Shown here: positions 1-5,908 of the stretch, piece by piece
Position numbering within the stretch: position 1 is the first letter of the stretch
How the letters are laid out: each line of letters starts with the position of its first letter
NCBI GenBank assembly: GCA_018883305.1
Contig: VEQI01000205.1
Location: 1-6,398 of the forward strand
Direction of reading: 5' to 3'
Length of the DNA: 6,398 nt
DNA from: Limnohabitans sp.
Lineage (GTDB): Bacteria > Pseudomonadota > Gammaproteobacteria > Burkholderiales > Burkholderiaceae_C
Notes under the pieces: model-generated
What the model was told of the DNA's origin: nothing
Database searches by the model: none
Seen by the model: the letters and a program-made list of their open reading frames with translations, nothing else
Translations under genes and position numbers: made by a program

Positions 1-1563
1 AGTCTGATCAAATCCGCGTCCGTCGTCTCCCTGCTGACCCTGGCCTCGCGCATCACCGGGCTGGCGCGTGAGCTGCTGATCGCTTCTGCCTTTGGCGCAA
101 GCGCGATGACCGACGCCTTCAACGTCGCGTTTCGCATCCCCAATCTGTTTCGCCGCCTGTTTGCCGAAGGGGCGTTCAGCCAGGCCTTTGTACCAGTGCT
201 GGCGGCCAGCCGCACGCAAGACGGGGAGGAAGCCACGCATCGCCTGATTGATCGCGTGGCCACGGCGCTCATTGGTGTGCTCTTGCTGACCTGTCTGGCT
301 GGGGTGCTGGGTGCGCCCTGGCTGGTGATGGCCTTGGCCAGTGGCCTGGGGCAGCAAGCGGATGCCGAAGCGGCCGCCGTGCAGATGACGCGCTGGATGT
401 TCCCCTACATCGCGTTCATGTCGCTGGTGTCCCTGTCGTCGGGCATCTTGAACACCTGGCGCCGTTTTGCGGTGCCTGCTGCCACGCCGGTGCTGCTCAA
501 CCTGGCCATGATTGGCGCCGCCTGGTGGGGCGCCCCCTGGCTGGGTGCGCAAGGTGTGCCGCCCATTTATGCCCTGGCGGCGGGGGTGATGCTGGGGGGC
601 GTGCTGCAACTGGGGGTGCAGTGGCCTGCGCTGGCCCGCCTGGGCGTGTTGCCTCGTCCCCGTTTGACTTGGTCGGGCTGTCGGGCGGCCTGGCAGGACG
701 CCGGCACGCGGCGCATTCTGAGCCTCATGGCGCCAGCCCTGCTGGGGGTGAGCGTGGCTCAAATCTCCTTGCTGATCAACACCCAGATCGCCTCACATTT
801 GCCGGCGGGCAGCGTGAGCTGGCTGAGTTATGCCGACCGGCTCATGGAATTTCCCACCGCCTTGCTGGGCGTGGCGCTGGGCGTGGTGCTGATGCCGCAG
901 TTGTCCGCTGCACGCGCTGCGGGTGATGACGCCCGTTACGGTGCCTTGCTGGACAGTGGACTGCGACTGGTGCTGCTGCTGGCCCTGCCGTGTGCGGTGG
1001 CCTTGCTGCTGTTTGCCCAGCCTTTGGTGGCGGTGCTCTACCACTATGGGGCTTTCCAAGTGCGAGATGTCAGCCAGACCACGGCAGCGCTGATGGGCTA
1101 CGGTGTGGGCCTGGTGGGGCTGGTGGCCATCAAGGTGCTGGCACCGGGCTTTTATGCCAACCAGGACACCCGCACGCCCGTCAAGATTGCGGTGGCGGTG
1201 CTGGTGCTGACCCAGTTGTTCAACCTGGTGCTGGTGCCCTGGCTGGCCCACGCGGGGTTGGCTTGGTCCATCGGGTTGGCGGCGCTGGTGAATGCCGCCT
1301 GGTTGTGGCGCGGACTGCGTCGTCAGGGACGTTATCAACCAGCCGCTGGCTGGGGACGCTTTGTGCTGCGTGTGTTGGGCGGTTGTGCTGCGCTGGCGCT
1401 GTGGCTGTCCTGGGCTGCCACGGCTTGGGACTGGACTGGTCTGCAGGCGCAGCCCTGGGCGCGTGTCGGCTGGATGGGGGGGGTGCTGGTGGTCAGCGCC
1501 GTGGTTTATTTCGGTGCCTTGCGCTTGACCGGCTTGCCGCTGCGCAGCCTGTGGCGTCAGTGA
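1..1563 (+). CDS. murJ: MurJ (MviN) lipid II flippase, lacking only its start codon
   Basis: MurJ is the inner-membrane MOP-superfamily flippase that moves lipid II to the periplasmic face for peptidoglycan synthesis. The frame is open from base 1 and gives 520 residues. If one Met precedes base 1, the protein is 521 residues and Ser17, Arg18, Arg24, Asp39 and Arg52 fall at the same numbers as the functionally important residues of E. coli MurJ as I remember them, so probably only the initiator is missing. The signature NLFRRLFAEGAFSQAFVP lies at about residues 49-66. The central-cavity motif ADRLMEFP (about 279-286) contains the Arg and Glu matching E. coli Arg270 and Glu273. Many hydrophobic segments fit the expected 14 helices. 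An ATG at base 106 also opens this frame, but starting there would remove helix 1 and the conserved arginines. A GGG GGG Gly pair near the 3' end forms an 8-base G run. The downstream SirB1-like gene begins 10 bases after the stop, so the two are probably cotranscribed. Identity is secure. Confidence 0.96.
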   Translation, partial: SLIKSASVVSLLTLASRITGLARELLIASAFGASAMTDAFNVAFRIPNLFRRLFAEGAFSQAFVPVLAASRTQDGEEATHRLIDRVATALIGVLLLTCLAGVLGAPWLVMALASGLGQQADAEAAAVQMTRWMFPYIAFMSLVSLSSGILNTWRRFAVPAATPVLLNLAMIGAAWWGAPWLGAQGVPPIYALAAGVMLGGVLQLGVQWPALARLGVLPRPRLTWSGCRAAWQDAGTRRILSLMAPALLGVSVAQISLLINTQIASHLPAGSVSWLSYADRLMEFPTALLGVALGVVLMPQLSAARAAGDDARYGALLDSGLRLVLLLALPCAVALLLFAQPLVAVLYHYGAFQVRDVSQTTAALMGYGVGLVGLVAIKVLAPGFYANQDTRTPVKIAVAVLVLTQLFNLVLVPWLAHAGLAWSIGLAALVNAAWLWRGLRRQGRYQPAAGWGRFVLRVLGGCAALALWLSWAATAWDWTGLQAQPWARVGWMGGVLVVSAVVYFGALRLTGLPLRSLWRQ

Positions 1564-1568
1564 GGAGG
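1562..1568 (+). promoter_or_regulatory. Strong Shine-Dalgarno for the SirB1-type gene
   Basis: GAGGAGG lies 5 bases before the ATG at 1574 and overlaps the last two bases of the murJ TGA stop. It supports that ATG over the second in-frame ATG nine bases later. It is the only strong ribosome-binding site seen in the window, which suggests this gene is translated well even though it directly follows murJ. Confidence 0.75.
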
Positions 1569-1573
1569 CCATC

Positions 1574-2290
1574 ATGACGCACATGAATTTGGGACCGTCC
1601 ACACCTTCGGCGCTCGACTATTTTGCGACCCTGGTGGGGAGCGATCAGCAGTTTCCGCTGATGGAGGCGGCGATCAGCCTGGCGCAGGATGAATACCCGG
1701 AGCTGGACTTGCAGGCCGTGTTGAGTGAGGTGGACCAACTGCAGGCGCGCTTGCAGCGGCGCTGGGGCGGCGACCCCGACCCGTTGCGCACGTTGACCCT
1801 GCTGAATAAATTTTTCTTCCACGATCTGGGCTTTGCCGGCAACGTCAACGACTATTACGATCCAGACAACAGTTTCATCCATGCGGTCCTGCGCACGCGG
1901 CGGGGCATTCCCATCAGCCTGGCCGTGCTGTGGCTGGAGTTGGCTGCCTCGGTGGGCTTGCGGGCACAGGGTGTGGGCTTTCCCGGCCACTTTCTGGTGA
2001 AGGTGGTGACGGCCCAGGTGGCGGGCGGACAGATCGTGATGGATCCCTTCACCGGCCAGGTGCTGGGGCAGGACACCTTGCTGGAGCGCTTGGGGCCGAT
2101 GCGTTGGTCACCCGCGGGCATGACTGACGCGCAGCGCCAGCAGGCCTGGCTGCAGCGCCACCTGGAAGCGGCGCGTCCCCGTCACATCATTGCGCGGATG
2201 CTGCGCAACCTGCTGGAGATTTATCACACGCAGGGCGACGAGCCACGTCTGCGCGCTGTTCAGCAACGGCTGGACGTGCTGGGCGACTGA
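1574..2290 (+). CDS. SirB1 family protein (transglutaminase core 2)
   Basis: This 238-residue soluble protein belongs to the SirB1/YchA family, with a transglutaminase-like core domain at about residues 30-165. The family hallmark is clear: YYDPDNSFIHAVL (94-106), then RRGIPISLAVLWLELA (109-124), FPGHFLVKV (136-144) and VMDPFTG (155-161). His139 and Asp157 would be the His and Asp of a transglutaminase triad, but the protein has no cysteine at all. By spacing, the nucleophile position falls at or next to Pro113, so catalysis of the classical type is unlikely. The C-terminal part (about 185-238, with HIIARMLRNLLEIYH) looks helical and resembles the TPR-like tail of the family. There is no signal peptide or membrane segment. 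The biochemical role of the family is not settled; the name comes from a Salmonella invasion-regulator locus and does not imply virulence here. The start is chosen for the Shine-Dalgarno at 1562-1568. It probably forms an operon with murJ and converges on purM. Confidence 0.9.
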   Translation: MTHMNLGPSTPSALDYFATLVGSDQQFPLMEAAISLAQDEYPELDLQAVLSEVDQLQARLQRRWGGDPDPLRTLTLLNKFFFHDLGFAGNVNDYYDPDNSFIHAVLRTRRGIPISLAVLWLELAASVGLRAQGVGFPGHFLVKVVTAQVAGGQIVMDPFTGQVLGQDTLLERLGPMRWSPAGMTDAQRQQAWLQRHLEAARPRHIIARMLRNLLEIYHTQGDEPRLRAVQQRLDVLGD

Positions 2291-2300
2291 AGCCGGTGAT

Positions 2301-2321
2301 GGCCGCTGAGGGTCTCAGGCC
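2301..2321. terminator. Candidate hairpin between convergent genes
   Basis: CTGAG (2306-2310) and CTCAG (2314-2318) form a perfect 5-bp stem with a GGT loop. It is extended by GGC (2301-2303) pairing with GCC (2319-2321) if CG at 2304-2305 bulges out. It lies just past the SirB1 stop and covers the purM stop codon (2315-2317). No T tract follows on either strand, so it is not a classical intrinsic terminator. It may be a weak or Rho-assisted bidirectional end, or chance. Confidence 0.3.
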
Positions 2322-3343
2322 ACTGTGACGGCCGCGCCATCACCACGCGGTGCAATGCGACCAATGGTGAAGACTTGCTCGCCCTGCTGACGCAGGGTGG
2401 CAGCACACGCCTCGGCCTGGTCAGCGGCGATGACCACCACCATGCCAATGCCGTGATTGAACGTGCGATTCATTTCCAGGTCGTCGATACCGGCGTGCCG
2501 TTGCAGCCAGGCAAAGAGCTCGGTTTGCGGCCAGCTGCCCTTGACCAGATGCGCGGCCAGTCCCTCGGGCAGCACACGTGGAATGTTTTCCAGAAGACCA
2601 CCGCCGGTGCTGTGGGCCAAGGCCTTGATGGGGTGCGCAGCCAGCGCGGCCAGTACGGGCTTCACGTACAGGCGGGTGGGGGCCATGATGGCTACACGGA
2701 AGGGCTGACCATCCAGCGTGTCGGGCAGTTGCCCGGCCGCACGCTCGATCACCTTGCGCACCAAGGAGAAACCGTTGGAATGCACGCCACTGGACGCCAG
2801 GCCCAGCACCACGTCACCGGCCTGCACGTTCTGACCGGTCAGGATCTTGGATTTTTCCACCGCACCAACGGCAAAGCCCGCCAGATCGTATTCGCCCGCC
2901 GGGTACATGCCCGGCATCTCGGCCGTTTCGCCGCCAATGAGGGCGCAGCCGCTGAGTTCGCAACCGCGAGCAATGCCAGCCACCACGCGGGCTGCCGTGT
3001 CCACCTCCAGCTTGCCGCAGGCGAAGTAGTCCAGGAAAAACAGGGGCTCGGCGCCTTGCACCAGCACGTCATTCACGCTCATGGCCACCAGGTCGATGCC
3101 CACTCCGTCATGCATGCCCCATTCAAAGGCGAGTTTGAGTTTGGTACCCACGCCGTCCGTGCCGCTCACCAGGACCGGCTCACGATAACGCTTGGGCACC
3201 TCGAACAAGGCGCCAAAGCCGCCGATACCGGCGAGCACGCCCTCACGCATCGTCTTGCGGGCCAGCGGCTTGATACGCTCGACCAGCGCATCACCGGCGT
3301 CAATGTCAACGCCTGCGTCTTTGTAGGAAAGGGGAGTGGTCAT
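2315..3343 (-). CDS. purM: Phosphoribosylformylglycinamidine cyclo-ligase (AIR synthetase)
   Basis: PurM closes formylglycinamidine ribonucleotide (FGAM) to aminoimidazole ribonucleotide (AIR) using ATP, the fifth step of de novo purine synthesis, in the cytoplasm. The 342-residue product matches the usual length (E. coli about 345). It starts with the family signature SYKDAGVDIDAG (6-17). It has the nucleotide-binding loop SGTDGVGTKLK (60-70), GIDLVAMSVND (82-92), QGAEPLFFLDY (96-106), GGETAEMPGMY (137-147), the glycine-rich STGGGLLENIPRVLP (245-259) and FNHGIGM (295-301). The protein appears intact. No Shine-Dalgarno is visible before the ATG, but the second-codon context and conserved N-terminus leave no better start. 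It stands alone on the minus strand, divergent from perM and convergent with the SirB1-type gene. No PurR-type operator was recognised upstream. A long open frame on the opposite strand is a coding shadow. Confidence 0.97.
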   Translation of the reverse strand: MTTPLSYKDAGVDIDAGDALVERIKPLARKTMREGVLAGIGGFGALFEVPKRYREPVLVSGTDGVGTKLKLAFEWGMHDGVGIDLVAMSVNDVLVQGAEPLFFLDYFACGKLEVDTAARVVAGIARGCELSGCALIGGETAEMPGMYPAGEYDLAGFAVGAVEKSKILTGQNVQAGDVVLGLASSGVHSNGFSLVRKVIERAAGQLPDTLDGQPFRVAIMAPTRLYVKPVLAALAAHPIKALAHSTGGGLLENIPRVLPEGLAAHLVKGSWPQTELFAWLQRHAGIDDLEMNRTFNHGIGMVVVIAADQAEACAATLRQQGEQVFTIGRIAPRGDGAAVTVA

Positions 3344-3406
3344 GGTGATCGGCGGAAAAGGACGGGGCCATGCGGCCCTGTCGGCGCAGGCAAGTGGTCT
3401 GCCCGA

Positions 3407-3412
3407 TAAAAT
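3407..3412 (+). promoter_or_regulatory. Candidate -10 element for perM-hda-HAD-pcnB
   Basis: TAAAAT matches five of six bases of the sigma-70 -10 consensus and sits in an A/T-rich patch of an otherwise GC-rich 104-base divergent region. Transcription would start near 3418-3420, giving a leader of about 28-30 bases before the perM ATG at 3448. No convincing -35 element lies 16-18 bases upstream, so the call rests on the -10 and position. Confidence 0.4.
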
Positions 3413-3421
3413 CGCACGATT
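3410..3421. repeat. Short palindrome in the purM/perM control region
   Basis: AATCG-CA-CGATT is a perfect inverted repeat with 5-base arms and a 2-base spacer. It overlaps the candidate -10 hexamers of both divergent genes, so a protein bound here could affect both. At this size it could also arise by chance. Confidence 0.35.
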
Positions 3422-3424
3422 CTA
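3419..3424 (-). promoter_or_regulatory. Candidate -10 element for purM
   Basis: Read on the minus strand this is TAGAAT, five of six matches to TATAAT. It would start the purM transcript near 3412, leaving a leader of roughly 70 bases. No clear -35 is visible at the right spacing, so this is a weak assignment. It lies 6 bases from the opposite-strand -10 candidate. Confidence 0.3.
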
Positions 3425-3447
3425 CCGACCGAACACGCCCCCACTGT

Positions 3448-4518
3448 ATGCAATTCACCCCCACCCAACAGCGCTGGCTGACCTGGATCGCCCTGACAGG
3501 CGTGGCGGCCTGGATCGTGTGGTGGCTGGGGCCGGTGCTCATGCCGTTCATGGTGGCTGCTTTGCTGGCTTATGCCTTGTCGCCCGTGGTGCGTGGCCTG
3601 GATCGGCTCACGGGCGGACGCTTGCCGCGCTTGCTGATGGTGACCCTGGTGGTGGCGCTGTTCCTGCTGGTGATGACTGCACTGGGCCTGCTGCTGGTGC
3701 CTGTGCTGGCCAAGGAGCTGCCGCAGTTGCGTGAGCATCTGCCCACGGCCGTGCAGCGACTGGACGCCGCCCTCTCACCGTGGCTGTTGAACTACGGCAT
3801 TGAACTGCGTCTGGATCCCGCCAGCGTCAAGGCCTTTGTGTTGAAGCACTTCAGCGGTTCCTGGGAGGACTGGCTCGATTCCTTGCTGTCTTCATTGCGC
3901 ATTGGTGGCAGCGTGGCGTTGGCCTTGATTGGCAACATCATCCTCATTCCCGTGGTGTTGTTTTATCTGCTGCTGGACTGGGACGTGGTGGTGACGCGGG
4001 TGCGTGCCCTGGTGCCACCACGCTGGCGCGCTGGCGTGGACGATTTCCTGCTGGAGTGTGACGGCGTGCTGGGCCAATACCTGCGCGGCCAGTTATCCGT
4101 GATGGTGGTCCTGGCGGTGTATTACACCCTGGCGCTGCGTTTCTTTGGCCTGGAATTGGCCTTGCCCATCGGGGTGTTCACCGGACTAGCCATTTGTGTG
4201 CCGTACCTGGGCTATGGCCTGGGCCTGGTGCTGGCAGCGCTGGCGGGTGTGTTGCAGATGGCCTTGCCGCAAGTGGGCCTGATGTTGGCGGTGGTCTACG
4301 GACTGGGTCAACTGATCGAGAGTTTCTTTCTGACACCACGGCTGGTGGGTGAGCGCATTGGCCTGCATCCACTGGCCGTGATCTTTGCCTTGCTGGCCTT
4401 TGGGCAGACGCTGGGCTTTGTGGGGGTGCTGCTGGCCTTGCCCGCCAGTGCGGTGTTGCTGGTGGGGTGGCGTCGCTTGTGCGCGTTTTACCTCAACAGC
4501 CGGTTGTACCTGGGCTGA
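3448..4518 (+). CDS. perM: AI-2E family transporter (PerM-like permease)
   Basis: This polytopic inner-membrane protein of 356 residues is close to E. coli PerM (about 353). It belongs to the AI-2 exporter/PerM family, whose members have been linked to autoinducer-2 export or cation/proton antiport; the substrate of this one cannot be read from sequence. Hydrophobic segments lie at about residues 11-47 (two helices), 62-87, 154-176, 216-235, 238-268, 275-296 and 305-340. A soluble amphipathic stretch (about 88-150) follows the third helix, as is usual in the family. Conserved motifs are GQYLRGQL (209-216), VPYLGYGLG (251-259), FLTPRLVG (294-301) and IGLHPLAVIFALLAFG (304-319). The frame is open for 26 more codons back to an ATG at 3370. 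I chose 3448 because the extension is hydrophilic and arginine-rich, covers the likely promoter, and the protein from 3448 has family length. No Shine-Dalgarno precedes it. It heads a four-gene cluster, and hda follows after 22 bases. Confidence 0.92.
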   Translation: MQFTPTQQRWLTWIALTGVAAWIVWWLGPVLMPFMVAALLAYALSPVVRGLDRLTGGRLPRLLMVTLVVALFLLVMTALGLLLVPVLAKELPQLREHLPTAVQRLDAALSPWLLNYGIELRLDPASVKAFVLKHFSGSWEDWLDSLLSSLRIGGSVALALIGNIILIPVVLFYLLLDWDVVVTRVRALVPPRWRAGVDDFLLECDGVLGQYLRGQLSVMVVLAVYYTLALRFFGLELALPIGVFTGLAICVPYLGYGLGLVLAALAGVLQMALPQVGLMLAVVYGLGQLIESFFLTPRLVGERIGLHPLAVIFALLAFGQTLGFVGVLLALPASAVLLVGWRRLCAFYLNSRLYLG

Positions 4519-4540
4519 GCGTTGGCCTGTTGAATCGCGC

Positions 4541-5227
4541 ATGAAGCAGATCGCACTGGACATCGACCTGGGTCGTGGCGCCACCCTGAACAATTTCCTG
4601 CCCGGGCCCAATGCCGAGGCCTTCCATCACCTGCGGCTATGGGCTGGCAGTGACGTGCGTTCGCCTGTCCCCATTTACCTGTGGGGACCTGCCGGTAGCG
4701 GCAAAACCCACTTGTTGCGGGCCGTGGCGCAGGCGTTGGCCGAGCGTGGCGATACCGTGGGCTGGCTGGACGCCAGTCTGGCCGAGCCAGCGCCCTTTGA
4801 TCCACGCTGGCGGGTCATCTTGCTGGACGATGTTCAAGCCTACAGCGCGGTTCAGCAGCAGGCGGCTTTCAACTGGTTTGTCAACGCGGCCACGCCTGCT
4901 GGGGGGGCGCCGTGTGGCGTGATCGCCGCGGGCACCCAACCGCCTGCCGACCTGATGCTGCGTGAAGATCTGCGGACCCGGCTGGGCTGGGGGCATGTGT
5001 TTCAGTTGCACCTGCTCGATGAGCTCCAGCGCCGCGCTGTGCTGCGTCAGCACGCGGAAGGTCGAGGTATTTTTTTGAAGGATGACGTCATGGACTTCAT
5101 CCTGAACCGCTTCAGCCGAGACCTGGGCAGCCTGATGGCGCTGCTGGATCAACTGGACGGCTACGCGCTGCAAACGCAGCGACCCTTGACCATTCCTCTC
5201 ATCAAGGCGATGCTGGACGACGCCTGA
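4541..5227 (+). CDS. hda: Hda, DnaA regulatory inactivator (AAA+ protein)
   Basis: Hda is the DnaA-related AAA+ protein which, with the DNA-loaded sliding clamp, stimulates hydrolysis of DnaA-bound ATP and so prevents repeated initiation of replication. The product has 228 residues, about E. coli length, and lacks the DnaA DNA-binding domain, which separates it from DnaA. The N-terminus KQIALDI fits the clamp-binding motif expected there. Next come Walker A GPAGSGKT (49-56), Walker B VILLDDVQ (92-99), a sensor 1 region AAGTQPPADL (129-138), the Box VII segment LRTRLGWG (144-151) with Arg147 as likely arginine finger, and sensor 2 SRDLGSLMALLDQLD (192-206) with Arg193. The P-loop is canonical, unlike the degenerate one in E. 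coli Hda. The frame extends 52 codons upstream inside perM; the ATG at 4541 is chosen because the clamp motif begins there. A G7 run (4901-4907) and a T7 run (5070-5076) occur in frame. Coupled with the HAD gene, 3 bases downstream. Confidence 0.94.
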   Translation: MKQIALDIDLGRGATLNNFLPGPNAEAFHHLRLWAGSDVRSPVPIYLWGPAGSGKTHLLRAVAQALAERGDTVGWLDASLAEPAPFDPRWRVILLDDVQAYSAVQQQAAFNWFVNAATPAGGAPCGVIAAGTQPPADLMLREDLRTRLGWGHVFQLHLLDELQRRAVLRQHAEGRGIFLKDDVMDFILNRFSRDLGSLMALLDQLDGYALQTQRPLTIPLIKAMLDDA

Positions 5228-5230
5228 CCC

Positions 5231-5908
5231 ATGAAACCCCATCTCGCACTCTTTGACCTCGATCACACCTTGCTGCCCCTGGACTCCGACTATGCCTGGG
5301 GCGAATTCACCCAGCGCATTGGCTGGACCGACCCGGTGGTCTTCAAGCGCCGCAATGACGAGTTCTATGCCGACTATCAAGCCGGACGACTGGACATTCA
5401 CGAGTACGTTCGTTTTGCCACCGAGGCGGTACGTCTGAAGGGCCAGGTGCAGGCCGAAGCCGCCCGTGCCCAGTTTTTACGAGAGGTGATCCAGCCCGCC
5501 GTACGCCCTGAAGCCCAAGCCCTGATCCAGCGGCACCGCGACCAGGGTTGCCAAGTGATGATCGTGACGGCCACCAATGAATTCGTCACGCGCCCGATTG
5601 CCCAGCTGTTTGGCATTGACGAGCTGATTGCCGTGGAGCTGGCGCGCGATGCCCAGGGCTGGATCACCGGCGAAATTGCCGGCGTGCCCTCCATGCGCGA
5701 GGGCAAGGTCCAACGTCTGCAACAATGGCTGCTGGCGCGTGGGTGGGATTGGCAGGACGTCGAGACCACCTTCTACAGCGATTCCACCAACGACCTGCCG
5801 CTGCTGGGTCGTGTCAACCACCCGGTGGCCACCAATCCCGATGACCGGCTGCGTGAGCAAGCCCAACAGCGTGGCTGGCCTGTACTCGAACTGTTTCCCG
5901 CTTCATGA
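5231..5908 (+). CDS. HAD-IB family phosphatase (SerB/CicA-like)
   Basis: This 225-residue cytoplasmic haloacid-dehalogenase hydrolase of subfamily IB has all four motifs. They are motif I DLDHT (9-13, nucleophile Asp9 and acid/base Asp11), motif II in IVTATN (Thr113 or neighbour), motif III Lys159 in REGK, and motif IV YSDSTNDLPLL (182-192, Asp184 and Asp188 for Mg2+). The insertion after motif I (about 16-90) forms the small helical cap of this class. It should remove phosphate from a small metabolite. Relatives are named phosphoserine phosphatase-like, CicA or histidinol-phosphate phosphatase; the sequence alone does not decide, and phosphoserine or histidinol phosphate are only candidates. 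The start lies 3 bases after the hda stop and the stop overlaps the pcnB start, so it is almost certainly cotranscribed with both, although no functional link is obvious. No Shine-Dalgarno is clear, so translational coupling is likely. Confidence 0.9.
   Translation: MKPHLALFDLDHTLLPLDSDYAWGEFTQRIGWTDPVVFKRRNDEFYADYQAGRLDIHEYVRFATEAVRLKGQVQAEAARAQFLREVIQPAVRPEAQALIQRHRDQGCQVMIVTATNEFVTRPIAQLFGIDELIAVELARDAQGWITGEIAGVPSMREGKVQRLQQWLLARGWDWQDVETTFYSDSTNDLPLLGRVNHPVATNPDDRLREQAQQRGWPVLELFPAS

Noticed and set aside
1332..1340. TTATCAACC in murJ as a DnaA box
   Set aside because: It has two mismatches to the consensus, is isolated and is fully explained as coding sequence.
793..1602. A 269-codon minus-strand frame across the end of murJ
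   Set aside because: The product is Gln/His-rich low complexity with no known motif, and it overlaps conserved MurJ coding sequence. It is a shadow frame.
2375..3409. A 344-codon open frame on the plus strand covering almost all of purM
   Set aside because: It is antisense to a clearly conserved gene. Its product is rich in His, Gln and Gly with no recognisable domain, as expected when a GC-rich gene is read on the other strand.
3370..3447. A 26-codon N-terminal extension of perM
   Set aside because: It is hydrophilic and Arg-rich, overlaps the likely promoter, and makes the protein longer than the family. The ATG at 3448 directly precedes the expected N-terminus.
4093..4101. Possible DnaA box (TTATCCGTG) in perM, near hda
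   Set aside because: It differs from TTATCCACA at the last three bases, is single and lies inside coding sequence. There is no sign of an origin.
4385..4540. A 52-codon N-terminal extension of hda inside perM
   Set aside because: It is Trp/Cys-rich sequence out of frame with the conserved perM C-terminus. The clamp-binding motif of Hda begins at the ATG at 4541.
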